A stretch of 64,000 nt of DNA from an uncultured Aquimarina sp. (GTDB taxonomy: Bacteria > Bacteroidota > Bacteroidia > Flavobacteriales > Flavobacteriaceae), in assembly GCF_947492965.1 (NCBI RefSeq), contig NZ_CANLOZ010000001.1, forward strand, positions 248,001-312,000. Reading direction: 5' to 3'. Both the position numbers and the translations under genes were made by a program. Below are positions 46,201 to 56,662 of this stretch, one piece after another; position 1 is the first letter of the stretch; every line of letters begins with the position of its first letter. The notes under the pieces are model-generated. The model made no database searches, was not told where the DNA came from, and saw only the letters and a list, made by a program, of their open reading frames with translations.

Positions 46201-46655
46201 TGGATCTTAGACCTTTTAGCAATGCTAATTTTAATGGAAATAATCCAGAGGTTACTATTAGCAATTCTGGAATAAGCGGTTTTGATGGATCTTATTGGGT
46301 AACAAAAGATGGAGCTAATTTTGTAATGGTTTCCAAGAATGGAGGTTATACAATTTACTTTAGTAATTCAAGCTCAGCACCAAATTGTGACAATAAATCA
46401 CCTATTGAAGAAGACAAAATATCTGATATCAAATTGTTCCCAAATCCTGTAAGTGATAATATCTTGAATGTAAGAGGTATTTCTCAAGAAAAATCTACTT
46501 TAGAAATAGCAGATATGCAAGGTAAAATTGTACTACAAAAACATATAGAAGGAACCGATACAGGATTAGATGTCTCGAATCTAAAATCAGGAATGTATGT
46601 CCTTATTATCAAAGGGCTAAAATTCAGAAAATCTATACTATTTACTAAGCAATAA
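43296..46655 (+). CDS. Secreted GH5 endoglucanase fused to a beta-helix (putative lyase) domain
   Basis: 1119 residues. After a signal peptide (ending AGAFAQ) residues 36-335 are a GH5 (subfamily 2-like) domain: acid/base Glu173 in [10 protein letters not shown] and nucleophile Glu259 in [10 protein letters not shown], typical of endo-beta-1,4-glucanases. A Gly/Asp linker leads to a right-handed parallel beta-helix (about 353-680, [20 protein letters not shown]) related to polysaccharide lyases. Two Big_7 Ig-like domains (about 685-890), a DGDGDG linker, the shared C-terminal module (905-1031) and a type A T9SS sorting domain (about 1038-1119, LFPNPVSDN ... ILFTKQ) follow. First gene of the cluster. 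It may cleave both a glucan and a second linkage. Confidence 0.9.
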   Translation: MRMHYTHKKHFLVKRLLWLAIFLFVTAGAFAQTIVQKHGRLKVQGNQIVDKNNNPVSLAGNSLFWSNATDTSDFYDAETVEHLVSNWNSSIVRAAMGVKESWDGGTGYIDSPNFQKNKVRKIIDAAIAQGVYVIIDWHTHEAEQYTSEAADFFREMASLYGNQPNVIYEVYNEPINQSWSQVKSYAETVIAAIRSEDPDNLIIVGSPTWSQDVDIASNNPINDSNTAYTLHFYSGTHTQFLRNKAQTAMNNGVALFVTEWGAVNANGDGNADVQETERWMEFFRDNNISHVNWAVSDKSEGSSIVKPGQGINGLKSNQLTDTGVYIKSLIENWTENSDGGGDGDNGEPGVINCNTVDCIRNAMQNAQPGDEIIIASGTYEAPDKINIGGRATRYASDKNGTQSNPIIMRAQNPSNPPILKGENGKFDGYVLHMLGDYWEIKNIIFEEGSKGIVFDNANHGLLENVTVRELGEEGIHLRDGSSFNLVKDCRVYNVGIKKPGIGEGLYVGSDKGQHDQYERECNNNTIDGCIVGPNVTAEGVDVKEGTKNTIIRNCTFSAQGLSGENSADAFIDLKGAYGFVYNNTFNIDGSNILNAGVDFLDRGTGFNTGYRNAIFNNTFNLGSRANEIQTARKKQGDPSEIHVWNNTRNPNSPDFPVSDGTINFVTESCPSWNIVPCNGGGPNQAPNVSFASPSSNFSLEEGYTSLEVVVNASDADGSVSNVKLYVDNNLIRQENSAPYEWGQGSNAAELVGLSVGTHTFKAEATDNDGAKSSTTITLTVTSGDTGGDQGPSISFASPSSNLTVDEGYTSLYVKVNASDSDGSIDNVKLYINNNFVRQERFDPYEWGHNTSPNPAETTNLPTGNHTFKAVATDNEGNTAETSFVLTVNGGDGDGDGDGDGSGDSCAFGAPLNSALPAFDNISYTEAHVLGNGGPSLSNFRKFSINWNPQYNGLYQFAMNTNNGNPNWYVDLRPFSNANFNGNNPEVTISNSGISGFDGSYWVTKDGANFVMVSKNGGYTIYFSNSSSAPNCDNKSPIEEDKISDIKLFPNPVSDNILNVRGISQEKSTLEIADMQGKIVLQKHIEGTDTGLDVSNLKSGMYVLIIKGLKFRKSILFTKQ

Positions 46656-46672
46656 ATTGTCTTAGCCAAGTT

Positions 46673-46707
46673 AATCATCAGGTAGTTGTGAGTACTACCT
46701 GATGATT
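46673..46707 (+). terminator. Hairpin after the GH5 fusion gene
   Basis: A 14-bp perfect stem (AATCATCAGGTAGT / ACTACCTGATGATT) with a 7-base loop begins 17 bases after the stop. The tail is only weakly T-rich. Confidence 0.65.
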
Positions 46708-46735
46708 ATTCTCATGATTTTAAAATAAACGTCCC

Positions 46736-48625
46736 ATGAAATCAATATACTATTTATTAACAGGTTTATTGATACTATTATCTAGTGTTGCCATAGCTCA
46801 ACAAGATTTAGTATATCAATACGATTTTGATCATTTGCCTTCAGGTCAATATGATAGAGACATGATACGAGATGCTCTGGATGTCTCTTTTTGTAAAGGA
46901 GCTGATGAAGGAAGAGTTTTTATAGAAGATTTCCCAAATCAAGGAAAAGTTCTAAAAGTTAAATATCCCAAAGGAAAAGTAAAAACCAATGATAGTGGAA
47001 TGCACACTAAGGTGTATTGGGAGGATACAGGAGAAAACCTAGATGAATTATACATCAGTTATATGGTATATTTTCCTAATGATTTTGAATTTAGAGCAGG
47101 TGGAAAATTACCTGGATTATCCTATCAAACCTCAGAAAGAAATATGTCACTTCGACTCATGTGGAGATATGATGGTCTTGCAGAGTTTTATGTGCATTAC
47201 AATACAGAACCTAGTTGGGAAGGATGGCACGCCTCTATTAACTGGAGTTTGATAGATCCCTACGAGGAACCTAATGGAAATCCACAACCAGATCAGGTAA
47301 AATTTAAAAAAGGACAATGGAATAAGATAGAATTGTATAATAAATTAAATACTCCTGGTCAAAATAACGGTATTATGAGAGCTTGGCTTAATGGTCAATT
47401 AGCCATAGATATTACCGATAATGGTGACTATCGCCAGGCTGATGAAGGAGATATTCATTTAAATTCCATCTATTTATCTACCTTTTTTGGAGGTAGTGAT
47501 GAGACTTTCCAACCAACCAAAGATATATATGCATATTTTGATGAGTTTAAAGTATCAAAAAAGAGAATTCACGATTCTGGCGATAATGGTGGTGATGGAG
47601 ACAATGGCGGTGATACAAATCAGGACCCTTCAATTTCTTTTAATACTCCATCAAGCAATAATCTTGAGGTTGAGGAAGGATATAGTCTATATGTAGATGT
47701 AAATGCTTCGGATAATGACGGTAGCATCAATAATGTGAAATTATATGTAGATGATAATTTTATAAGACAAGAAAATGTAGCTCCTTACGAATGGGGGCAT
47801 GCGAATTCTCCAAATCCCAATGAAATAAATAATTTACCTGTAGGGACACATATAATAAAAGCAATTGCTACTGATAATGAAGGTGCAACCGCCGAAACCA
47901 CTTTTACGCTTACTGTTACCAATGAAGATGGAGACGGTGATGGTGATGGTGATATTGGAGGTGATGGAAATTGCTATTTCGGGACACCTATAAATAATAG
48001 TATTTCTAGTATCGATAAAACATCTTTTTCTAATGTATACATTTTAGGTGATAATGGACCCGCGCTAAGTAATTTTAGAAAGATGACAATCAATTGGAAT
48101 GCGGCTAATAATGGGTTATATCAATTTGCTCTTAATACGAATAATGGTGTGCCTGATTATTATGTGGATCTAAAAAATAAACTTACCCATACATTAGGAC
48201 AATCAAACCCTTCTATAACTATAGATAATTCTGGAATATCAGGATTAGATGGTTCTTACTGGATTACAACAAATGAGGAAGATTTTGTAATGGTATCTAA
48301 AAACAGAGGATTCACTTTATATTTTAGTAATACTAACCAAAGTCCTATTTGTGATAATAAACAAAATCCAGACTTAGAAAATATATCGGAATTCTCTTAT
48401 TATCCCAATCCGGTAAAGAATTCACTTCTTTTAAAAGGTCTTGATACTGATATTCAGGAAATCGTCATATATAATATTAATGGACAAAGAATTAAAGCTC
48501 TTAAAACCAGAACTAAAGAAAGCTCTATGTCTATTGATGTTACCTCACTAAACAACGGAATTTATTTTATGGAACTCAAATCTTTTAAAGGCAAATCTAA
48601 AAGATACAAACTAGTAAAAATCTAA
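46736..48625 (+). CDS. Secreted PL14-like polysaccharide lyase A
   Basis: 629 residues. Signal peptide to about residue 22 (SSVAIAQ). Residues 25-280 fit the PL14-type jelly roll: [20 protein letters not shown] then [22 protein letters not shown], and [16 protein letters not shown] with YFDEFKVSK at the end. PL14 includes alginate and beta-1,4-glucuronan lyases, so a uronan is the likely substrate. One Big_7 domain (about 295-398), a Gly/Asp linker, the shared module (about 412-540) and a T9SS type A signal (about 548-629) complete it. The next lyase gene starts 34 bases downstream. Confidence 0.85.
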   Translation: MKSIYYLLTGLLILLSSVAIAQQDLVYQYDFDHLPSGQYDRDMIRDALDVSFCKGADEGRVFIEDFPNQGKVLKVKYPKGKVKTNDSGMHTKVYWEDTGENLDELYISYMVYFPNDFEFRAGGKLPGLSYQTSERNMSLRLMWRYDGLAEFYVHYNTEPSWEGWHASINWSLIDPYEEPNGNPQPDQVKFKKGQWNKIELYNKLNTPGQNNGIMRAWLNGQLAIDITDNGDYRQADEGDIHLNSIYLSTFFGGSDETFQPTKDIYAYFDEFKVSKKRIHDSGDNGGDGDNGGDTNQDPSISFNTPSSNNLEVEEGYSLYVDVNASDNDGSINNVKLYVDDNFIRQENVAPYEWGHANSPNPNEINNLPVGTHIIKAIATDNEGATAETTFTLTVTNEDGDGDGDGDIGGDGNCYFGTPINNSISSIDKTSFSNVYILGDNGPALSNFRKMTINWNAANNGLYQFALNTNNGVPDYYVDLKNKLTHTLGQSNPSITIDNSGISGLDGSYWITTNEEDFVMVSKNRGFTLYFSNTNQSPICDNKQNPDLENISEFSYYPNPVKNSLLLKGLDTDIQEIVIYNINGQRIKALKTRTKESSMSIDVTSLNNGIYFMELKSFKGKSKRYKLVKI

Positions 48626-48659
48626 ACACAAACTGAACTTATTAACTAACAAAAATTTT

Positions 48660-50942
48660 ATGATTATGAAAGAAAGTATAATCTATAAACCGAATAAAAA
48701 TAGAAATGTTTTTGTGATGTCATTTCTAATGATATGCATTGCATTTCTTTTTAATAACGAACAAGCTTTTGCACAATGTAATACGATTATTGATGTTGAT
48801 TTTAATAATTGGAATAACAGGAGGTATTCTATTTCAGATATAAAAAGTGATTTTAATAATAAAGTAAAACCTTGGACAGCATCTACATATAGAGGTGTAG
48901 AAGGGCCAGGAGCAGCTAGTAATTTGATAGAAAACACTCCTCAGGAAACTCGAATTGTCAATGGAACACTACGAGCTCAATATCTAAAGAACGATGCATC
49001 TGGTAGATCAGGTGGGTTTTTATTTGATCCTTATTTCGATGCAGTGGATGAAGCCTATCTCGAATACAAAGTAAAATTTGATGATAATTTCTTCTGGGCT
49101 ACTGGTGGTAAATTACCAGGTCTTGGAGGTTCCACAAGAGGTGTCAATAGTGAAAGTAGTGGTCGTGGTGCTATCCCATCAGGATGTAAGTATAATACGG
49201 ATGGATGGTCTGCACGTTTGATGTGGCGAAGAAATAGAGCACAAACAGACCAACCTTATTTTATTTTGTATAGTTATTTCGCTGATAAAACAAATGGACA
49301 ACCACGACAAGATGGAGATTGTGGAGATGCAAAAAGAATTTATTCTAACCTGAAGGATAATAAATGGTATACCATTCGCCAGTATATTAAAATGAACACG
49401 CCAGGACAGAGAAATGGTAAAGTGATCATGTGGATCGATGGTGTAGAAACATATCGTGATAACAATGCTAAAATTCGTAACTCTGGGAAAAGCAATTTAA
49501 AAATCAATGCTTTGATTATGAATACGTATCGAGGAGGAAGTAGAAACGATGAAGTTTGGCATTCACCTAGAACCGAATATACATTTTTCGACGATTTCAA
49601 AGTGTGGACAGGTTGCGGTAACCCACCTGATGGAGGAGAGAACACACCACCAAATGTTTCTTTTGCAACTCCTTCTGGAAATATAAGTGTTCAAGAAGGG
49701 TATAATGATTTCCAGGTTACTGTAAATGCTTCAGATAACGATGGTTCCATTAGTAATGTAAAATTGTATGTAGATGGAGATTTAATTCGTCAAGAAAGCG
49801 TAGCTCCATATACTTGGGGACAAGGAAGTAATACTAATGAACTTCTTGGATTGTCAGTAGGACAACATACATTTAGAGCAGAGGCTACTGATAATGACGG
49901 AGCAAAAACTAGTAAAACTTTTGTGCTCACTGTTAATGGCACTAGTAACAATCAAGCACCAAATGTTTCTTTTGGCTCTCCATCGGGCAACATAACAGTA
50001 CAGGAAGGATATGATCTTACAGTGGTAGCGAATGCTAACGATCCTGATGGAAGCATATCTAATGTAAAATTATATATCAATAATAGTTTAGTACGTCAGG
50101 AAAATGTACCTCCTTACGAATGGGGTCATAATAATTCTCCAAATCCAAATGAAGTAAATGGACTTTCGGCAGGAACGTACACCATAAAAGCAGTTGCTAC
50201 AGATAACGATGGAGAAACTGGTCAGGCTACATTTACCTTAACTGTGCAAGGAGATAATGATAATGGAGGCGGAGATGGAAATGGTAATAACAACTGTTCA
50301 TTTAATACACCTGCAAACAGTGGTTTATCTGCAATGGATAAAGTAACGTATTCTGATGTTCATGTTATTGGTAATGATGGACCTAAACTTGGTAATTTTA
50401 GAAAGTTTACTATCAACTGGGTACCTCAGAATAATGGATTATATCAATTTGCTATTAATACCAATAATGGATCACCAGACTGGTATGTGGATTTTAAGAG
50501 TACAATGACTTTCCAGCTTGCAAATGCAAATCCAGAAGTAACGCTTAATAATACAGGATTTGCCGGATTAGATGGATCTTACTGGGTAACCATGGATGGA
50601 GCAAACTTTGTATTGGTATCTAAAAATAAAGACTTTACTATATACTTTAGTAATTCATCTTCAGAACCTAATTGTAATAGATCTTCAGATTTAGAAAATA
50701 TTGAAGAAAAAATGATGGTATATCCTAATCCAGTAGATGGAAATATCATAAATGTTGTGGGATTATCAGCAAAAACTAAAGTACTACAGATCGTAGATCT
50801 TCAAGGAAGAGTAATCCGAGAATTAGACTCTAAAAACATATCAGAAACACTGGTACTGGATGTTTCAGCGTTGCCAAAAGGGCCTTATTTGCTGATAAGC
50901 AGAGGTAAGAACTCTAAACAATCTACTTTATTTATTAAGTAA
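48660..50942 (+). CDS. Secreted PL14-like polysaccharide lyase B
   Basis: 760 residues; an ATG at 48666 would be two residues shorter. Signal peptide to about residue 38 (EQAFAQ). The PL14-like domain (about 40-320) has [20 protein letters not shown] then [33 protein letters not shown] and FFDDFKVW. It is closer to the lyase at 61619 than to the one at 46736: both have the additional Cys-containing insert after KLPGLGG. Two Big_7 domains (about 325-530), the shared module (about 545-673) and a T9SS type A signal follow. Probably on one transcript with the gene before it. Confidence 0.85.
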   Translation: MIMKESIIYKPNKNRNVFVMSFLMICIAFLFNNEQAFAQCNTIIDVDFNNWNNRRYSISDIKSDFNNKVKPWTASTYRGVEGPGAASNLIENTPQETRIVNGTLRAQYLKNDASGRSGGFLFDPYFDAVDEAYLEYKVKFDDNFFWATGGKLPGLGGSTRGVNSESSGRGAIPSGCKYNTDGWSARLMWRRNRAQTDQPYFILYSYFADKTNGQPRQDGDCGDAKRIYSNLKDNKWYTIRQYIKMNTPGQRNGKVIMWIDGVETYRDNNAKIRNSGKSNLKINALIMNTYRGGSRNDEVWHSPRTEYTFFDDFKVWTGCGNPPDGGENTPPNVSFATPSGNISVQEGYNDFQVTVNASDNDGSISNVKLYVDGDLIRQESVAPYTWGQGSNTNELLGLSVGQHTFRAEATDNDGAKTSKTFVLTVNGTSNNQAPNVSFGSPSGNITVQEGYDLTVVANANDPDGSISNVKLYINNSLVRQENVPPYEWGHNNSPNPNEVNGLSAGTYTIKAVATDNDGETGQATFTLTVQGDNDNGGGDGNGNNNCSFNTPANSGLSAMDKVTYSDVHVIGNDGPKLGNFRKFTINWVPQNNGLYQFAINTNNGSPDWYVDFKSTMTFQLANANPEVTLNNTGFAGLDGSYWVTMDGANFVLVSKNKDFTIYFSNSSSEPNCNRSSDLENIEEKMMVYPNPVDGNIINVVGLSAKTKVLQIVDLQGRVIRELDSKNISETLVLDVSALPKGPYLLISRGKNSKQSTLFIK

Positions 50943-50977
50943 AATAATTCAAGACATACCCGCCAAACAAATCACAA

Positions 50978-51016
50978 ATACATAGGTTGGTTCCATAAGA
51001 TGACCAACCTATGTAT
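50978..51016 (+). terminator. Hairpin after lyase B gene
   Basis: A 14-bp perfect stem (ATACATAGGTTGGT / ACCAACCTATGTAT) with an 11-base loop, 35 bases after the stop. No T tract follows. Confidence 0.6.
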
Positions 51017-51165
51017 ACTAGTATGCTGTTCCCTTATGTGAAGAGTCAATACTAGAGGAAATTTTTGTTCATGTTCTTGTTATTCAGTCAAATATCTTAA
51101 AACCAAATATCTGATTCTTTGGAATCACAATCTAATTTATTAACCTCAAAATATATTACACAATC

Positions 51166-54100
51166 ATGATTGAACGTAGTAAAATTTCAAAAAAAATTTC
51201 ATCGTTTTTTTTGTACGGCTTGTTACTCTTTTTTGCCGCAGATCCTGTGATAGGACAAGTAAGTTTAGTTGATGAGATCAAAATCTCTAATCAAGCTTTA
51301 TTTTTTGATGGATCAAAAGTACCAGAGGAAGAGCGTTTAACCTACCCTAATAGATCAAAATATGACTATGCTTTTGGTAGCAGGATTACTCCACATGGAG
51401 ATTGCATTTATACCTACAAGGAATACGTTTTTATGACTTGGTATAAAGGTGGAGAATCTAATAGACATGTAATGCTAACCCGGTATAATATGAATACCAA
51501 AACCCAAGTAACTATTCAATTTCCACACAAGCATACTGGATTTCAAAACAGACCTCATATTGGTGAATCTCATAATACCATAGCAGTTGGTATCGCTCCG
51601 GTTGATGGAACAGTACATTTGTTATATGATATGCACGCATATTCCAAAAATCGACCATCAAATGGTAGTCTTAGTAATGATTACTTCAGGTATAGCTATT
51701 CTAGGGATAATGTTGCAACATTGCCAGACGAAGAATTTACATTAGATAAATTTTTTCCAAAACGCTTATTTCTTAAAAATGGAGACAACTATGAAGGCCT
51801 AACTTATCCTACTTTTTTCAATAATGAAGCGGGAGAACTCTTTGTTTCTATGAGAGAAGGAGGTAATAATAATGGGAAATACATGACAGCCAAGTACAAT
51901 GGTAATTCTTGGAGTAGTTTTAAAGATTTTAATGTGCTAAATGCTAAAAATAGAGGAATCAACTATAATTGGGGTTTATATGGTGATTTTAAGTTTATCA
52001 ATGGTAAAATGCATATCGGTTTTCATACAAGAAAAAATATTAGCAATGATAAGTTTTCTCTTAATAATGGATTCTATTATGCTTATGCAGAAAATTCCAA
52101 TAACCTTACTAATTGGAAAGATCATAAGGGTAGAAGTGTAAGCACTCCTCTTATAGATCCTGAAAAAATATTCATATCAGAACCTGGTAATACAGTGTCT
52201 GGGTCAGCAAGAAATTCTGTTAAGATATCCAGTGGCGCGGATTGGACCATTACAGAAAATGGCAGTATTCACTTTAGAACTAGAGTAATAGGTGCATCTG
52301 AAACTAAAAACGTGCATACTTATAAAAAAGCAGGGGATGATAATTTTAGAACATCTACGAATTTTCCTGGTGGGGACTTTCATTCTATCGGAAATGATGT
52401 ATACCTCATAGGATTGGAATCAGGTAGACCAGTTATTTACAAAGCTAAAGGAGGAACAAACTCATGGGACAAAATTTATAATGCTTCATCAGGAAAAAGT
52501 TTTAGACATGGTGTAGTACATATCAAAGATGGAATATTGTATTACTATCTAATGGAAAGAGGATCCGGAAGTGGACAGCCAATATATCTTCAAGTAATAG
52601 ACTTAGGTTTGGACGCAGTCGCTAATACTGCTCCTAATGTTCAAATTACAGGCTTAAATAATTCATATGATGTAGGAGAAGATGTAAGCATAACTATTAA
52701 TGCAAGTGATTCTGACGGTAATATAGCCAAACATGAAGTTTTTGTTAACGGAAACCTAGTAGATACGGATGGAGCCAATTACACTCCGCATCAAATTACG
52801 AATGTACAAGCGGGAAGTTATACTGTAAAAGTGGTAGTAACTGATAATGATGGAGCAACAGATGAAGATACGGATAGTTTTACAGTATCAGGATCTTCAG
52901 GTGGAGGAGATACTTGTGATACTTATGAAGAAGAAAACGGATTAGTAGTAATCGAAACGGAAAATCTATCTGCTTCTGGAAACTGGAGTGAGAGAAGTGT
53001 TATTTCAGGATTTACTGGAGGAGGATATTTAGAATGGAGAGGTCCTGATCACTTTAACGATCCTGGTAATGGAGTAATTACTACAAAAATTAAAATTAAT
53101 TCTCCAGGAAGATATAAGTTTCAATGGAGATCTAAAGTTGGTGAAGGGAATAGTCCTACAGAAGCTAATGACACTTGGTTGAAGTTCCCAGATGCTAGTG
53201 ATTTTTATGCACAAAAAGGAAATGAAATAGTATATCCGAAAGGGTCAGGAAAGACTCCAAATCCAGAAGGTTCTGGAGGAGAAGGGTACTTTAAAGTATA
53301 TTCTACAGGAACAACCAATTGGACTTGGACAACCAAAGTAAGTGATAATGATCCCCATGATGTGTTTGTAGAATTTGATTCTCCGGGCATTTATACCATG
53401 TTAATTTCTGGTCGTTCTAAGCACCATATTATCGATAGAGTGACATTAAATAAATCAAGCGTCAATGCTACTGATACGTCATTACAAGAAACCACCTGTG
53501 ATGGTAATGATGGAGGGGGAAGTGATGGTGATGGTAGTGTTGTTATTAGTGGAGAACGCAAAAAATGGCATAAGGTAACCTTAACTTTTGATGGACCTAA
53601 TACGTCGGAGACTGCTAGTGAGAATCCATTTTTAAATTACAGATTAAATGTAACGTTTACACACCAAAGTGGTTCTCCATCCTATGTAGTTCCTGGTTAT
53701 TATGCAGCCGATGGAAATGCAGCACAAACTTCAGCGAATAGTGGTAACAAATGGAGAGTACATTTTTCACCAGATAAAACAGGTCAGTGGAATTATAGCG
53801 TCTCTTTTAGAAAAGGAAATAATGTGGCTGTAAATGATGGAGCAACTGCAGGAACAGTAGCAGGTTTCATGAATGGAAAAACAGGATCTTTTTCAATTGC
53901 AGCATCCGATAAAACAGGAAGAGATTTTAGAGGAAAAGGTCGTTTGCAATATGTAGGAGAACATTACCTGAAATTTGCTGAAACAGGAGAGTATATGATA
54001 AAGCAAGGCCCTGATTCTCCAGAAAACTTGTTTGCTTATGACGATTTTGATAATACTCCAAATGAAGGAAACCGTCGAAAAGACTATCAGCCACATATAA

Positions 54101-56577
54101 ACGATTGGGATAACGGAGATCCTACCTGGAAAAATGGAAAAGGAAAAGGATTGATCGGAGCGGTAAACTATATCGCTAGCGAGGGTTTAAATTCTATGTC
54201 GTTTTTAACAATGAATATCAATGGGGATGATAAAAATGTGTACCCATATATAGCAAGTAATCAAAGAACTCGTATGGATGTGTCTAAATTGGCACAATGG
54301 GCAATTGTGATTGAATATATGCAAGAAAATGGAATTTTTGCACATTTTAAAACTCAAGAAACAGAAAACGAAACCCTTCTAGATAATGGTAATACTGGTA
54401 ATCAACGTAAATTATATTACCGTGAACTTATTGCGAGATTTGGATATAATTTAGCACTTAACTGGAATTTAGGAGAAGAAAATGGAGGCGGACCGCAATC
54501 TGTAGACCAGTCACCAGCACAAGAAAGAGCGATGGCAGAGTACTTTTATAAACATGATCCCTATCGTCATCATGTGGTGATACATAAACATCCAAATGAC
54601 TTTCCTGATTACTTAACTGGAAATCAATCTAAATTAACAGGTTTTTCATTACAAACGAATAAATCTGATTTTGCTAATGTTTTCAGTAGAGTAAAAGAAG
54701 GAATTGACAAATCCAGAAATTCAGGTAAAAAATGGGCAATTGCTTGTGATGAACCAGGTGATGCACAACATGCCATACGACCAGATAATAATGCTGCGAA
54801 TTCACATACCGATGGACGTAAAAATGCCTTATGGGCAACATTACTAGCAGGTGGATGGGGTAATGAGTGGTATTTTGGATATCAAAATGCACATTCTGAT
54901 CTTACCCTTCAAGATTTTAGAAGTCGAGATAAATGGTGGGATTATGGTCGTCATGCGATCCGATTTTTCAATATTACAGATCTTCCATTAACGGAAATGC
55001 GAAATAATAACGGTTTATCATCTAACAATAATGATTATTGCTACGCAAAACAAGGAGAAGCTTATGTGGTTTACTTAAAAAATGGAGGTTCTACAAATCT
55101 AAATTTGAACGGACAAAACGGTCAGTTTACAGTAAAATGGTACAACCCTCGAAATGGTGGTAATCTTATTAACGGTTCGGTTACTTCGATAAGTGGCGGT
55201 GGTAATAGATCACTTGGAACTGCTCCTAATAGTACTAGTAGTGATTGGGTAATATTGATTATTAAAAATGGATCAGATCCTGGCGAAAATGAACCGCCTT
55301 CAGTATCTTTTGATACTCCTTCCGGAAATACTTCTGTACAAGAAGGATATAGTAGTTTTGAAGTTACCGTGAATGCTTCAGACAGTGATGGAACTATTGA
55401 TAATGTAAAGTTGTATGTGGACGGAAACTTAATTCGTCAAGAATTGTTAGCACCTTACACTTGGGGTCAAGGTAACAATACAGATGAACTTTTAGGACTT
55501 TCTGTTGGTCAACATATAATCAAGGCAGAAGCTACAGATGATGATGGTGCTACAACCAGTAAAACATTCACACTAACAGTTACTGGAACTGGTGGTAATC
55601 AAGGGCCAAATGTTTCCTTTGCTTCTCCTTCTAATGATATTACGGTACAAGAAGGATATGACCTTGTTGTAATTGTGAACGCATCTGATCCAGATGGAAG
55701 TGTTTCTAATATAAAATTATATATTAACGATAATTTGGTTCGCCAGGAAAATATAGCTCCATATGAGTGGGGACACGATGGATCCCCTAATCCACAAGAG
55801 GTAAATGGACTTGGAATAGGAACCCATTCCTTCAAAGCTGTTGCTACTGATAATGATGGAAACATGTCAGAAACTACGTTTATATTAACAGTAGAATCTG
55901 ATGACAATGGAGGTGGCGATAACAATAGTAGTTGTTCATTCGATACTCCTGCCAATAGCGGTCTTGCTGCTATGGATAAAGTTACATATTCCAATGTTCA
56001 TGTAGTAGGAAATAACGGTCCCAAGTTTAGCAATTTCAGGAAGTTTACCATCAATTGGGCACCTCAAAACAATGGATTATACCAGTTTGCAATCAATACA
56101 AATAATGGATCACCAGATTGGTATGTAGACTTTAAGAATACAATGACTTTTCAATTACAAAATGCTCAACCTGAGGTAACGCTTAATAATACTGGTTTTG
56201 ATGGGTTAGACGGTGCTTATTGGGTGGCTAGAGATGGTGAAAATCTTGCATTGGTTTCTAAGTCTGGGAACTATACGATTTATTTCAGCAATTCGGCAAC
56301 TGCTCCGAATTGTAATAGATCAAACCCAGAAACAGATCTTATAAAGATTAAAGCATTTCCTAATCCAGTTTTGGATTCCTATTTATCAGTTACTGGGATG
56401 ATGTCTGAAGAATTGAAAACAATTCAAATAATAAGTGTAGATGGAAGAGTTGTAAAAGAAATTACTACTAAAAATGAGACAGAAACAATAGATGTTTCTG
56501 AATTACCATCAGGTTCTTATTTCTTGTCAATCAAAGCTGTACGATTTAAAGAATCACTCTTATTTGTAAAAAAATAA
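51166..56577 (+). CDS. Two-enzyme protein: BNR_4 propeller (lyase-like) plus DUF5060/GH module
   Basis: 1803 residues. Signal peptide to about 30. Residues 32-480 form a BNR_4 propeller (ITPHGDCIYTYKEYVFMTWY, HKHTGFQNRPHIGESHNTIA), the fold of ulvan-lyase families PL24/PL25. An Ig-like domain (488-580) and a CBM-like domain (583-770, GRYKFQWRSKVGEGNSPTEA) follow. Next come DUF5060 (about 790-890, KWHKVTLTFDGPNTSE) and a TIM-barrel-like glycosidase part (about 900-1290) with candidate acids in LNWNLGEENGGG and AIACDEPGDAQ. Then a beta domain (1285-1370), two Big_7 domains, the shared module (about 1590-1716) and a T9SS type A signal. Activity of each half is inferred from fold. Confidence 0.83.
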   Translation: MIERSKISKKISSFFLYGLLLFFAADPVIGQVSLVDEIKISNQALFFDGSKVPEEERLTYPNRSKYDYAFGSRITPHGDCIYTYKEYVFMTWYKGGESNRHVMLTRYNMNTKTQVTIQFPHKHTGFQNRPHIGESHNTIAVGIAPVDGTVHLLYDMHAYSKNRPSNGSLSNDYFRYSYSRDNVATLPDEEFTLDKFFPKRLFLKNGDNYEGLTYPTFFNNEAGELFVSMREGGNNNGKYMTAKYNGNSWSSFKDFNVLNAKNRGINYNWGLYGDFKFINGKMHIGFHTRKNISNDKFSLNNGFYYAYAENSNNLTNWKDHKGRSVSTPLIDPEKIFISEPGNTVSGSARNSVKISSGADWTITENGSIHFRTRVIGASETKNVHTYKKAGDDNFRTSTNFPGGDFHSIGNDVYLIGLESGRPVIYKAKGGTNSWDKIYNASSGKSFRHGVVHIKDGILYYYLMERGSGSGQPIYLQVIDLGLDAVANTAPNVQITGLNNSYDVGEDVSITINASDSDGNIAKHEVFVNGNLVDTDGANYTPHQITNVQAGSYTVKVVVTDNDGATDEDTDSFTVSGSSGGGDTCDTYEEENGLVVIETENLSASGNWSERSVISGFTGGGYLEWRGPDHFNDPGNGVITTKIKINSPGRYKFQWRSKVGEGNSPTEANDTWLKFPDASDFYAQKGNEIVYPKGSGKTPNPEGSGGEGYFKVYSTGTTNWTWTTKVSDNDPHDVFVEFDSPGIYTMLISGRSKHHIIDRVTLNKSSVNATDTSLQETTCDGNDGGGSDGDGSVVISGERKKWHKVTLTFDGPNTSETASENPFLNYRLNVTFTHQSGSPSYVVPGYYAADGNAAQTSANSGNKWRVHFSPDKTGQWNYSVSFRKGNNVAVNDGATAGTVAGFMNGKTGSFSIAASDKTGRDFRGKGRLQYVGEHYLKFAETGEYMIKQGPDSPENLFAYDDFDNTPNEGNRRKDYQPHINDWDNGDPTWKNGKGKGLIGAVNYIASEGLNSMSFLTMNINGDDKNVYPYIASNQRTRMDVSKLAQWAIVIEYMQENGIFAHFKTQETENETLLDNGNTGNQRKLYYRELIARFGYNLALNWNLGEENGGGPQSVDQSPAQERAMAEYFYKHDPYRHHVVIHKHPNDFPDYLTGNQSKLTGFSLQTNKSDFANVFSRVKEGIDKSRNSGKKWAIACDEPGDAQHAIRPDNNAANSHTDGRKNALWATLLAGGWGNEWYFGYQNAHSDLTLQDFRSRDKWWDYGRHAIRFFNITDLPLTEMRNNNGLSSNNNDYCYAKQGEAYVVYLKNGGSTNLNLNGQNGQFTVKWYNPRNGGNLINGSVTSISGGGNRSLGTAPNSTSSDWVILIIKNGSDPGENEPPSVSFDTPSGNTSVQEGYSSFEVTVNASDSDGTIDNVKLYVDGNLIRQELLAPYTWGQGNNTDELLGLSVGQHIIKAEATDDDGATTSKTFTLTVTGTGGNQGPNVSFASPSNDITVQEGYDLVVIVNASDPDGSVSNIKLYINDNLVRQENIAPYEWGHDGSPNPQEVNGLGIGTHSFKAVATDNDGNMSETTFILTVESDDNGGGDNNSSCSFDTPANSGLAAMDKVTYSNVHVVGNNGPKFSNFRKFTINWAPQNNGLYQFAINTNNGSPDWYVDFKNTMTFQLQNAQPEVTLNNTGFDGLDGAYWVARDGENLALVSKSGNYTIYFSNSATAPNCNRSNPETDLIKIKAFPNPVLDSYLSVTGMMSEELKTIQIISVDGRVVKEITTKNETETIDVSELPSGSYFLSIKAVRFKESLLFVKK

Positions 56578-56592
56578 GGATCTACTATTAGT

Positions 56593-56625
56593 ACTAGGAT
56601 GTTTTGTTTAACAGAATGTCCTAGT
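56593..56625 (+). terminator. Hairpin after the two-enzyme gene
   Basis: ACTAGGATGTTTTGTT pairs with AACAGAATGTCCTAGT using three G:U pairs. It lies 15 bases after the stop and shares its CTAGGATG arm with the terminator at 58907. Confidence 0.6.
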
Positions 56626-56662
56626 TCTAATCGATATATAAAAACAACAACAACTAATCACA

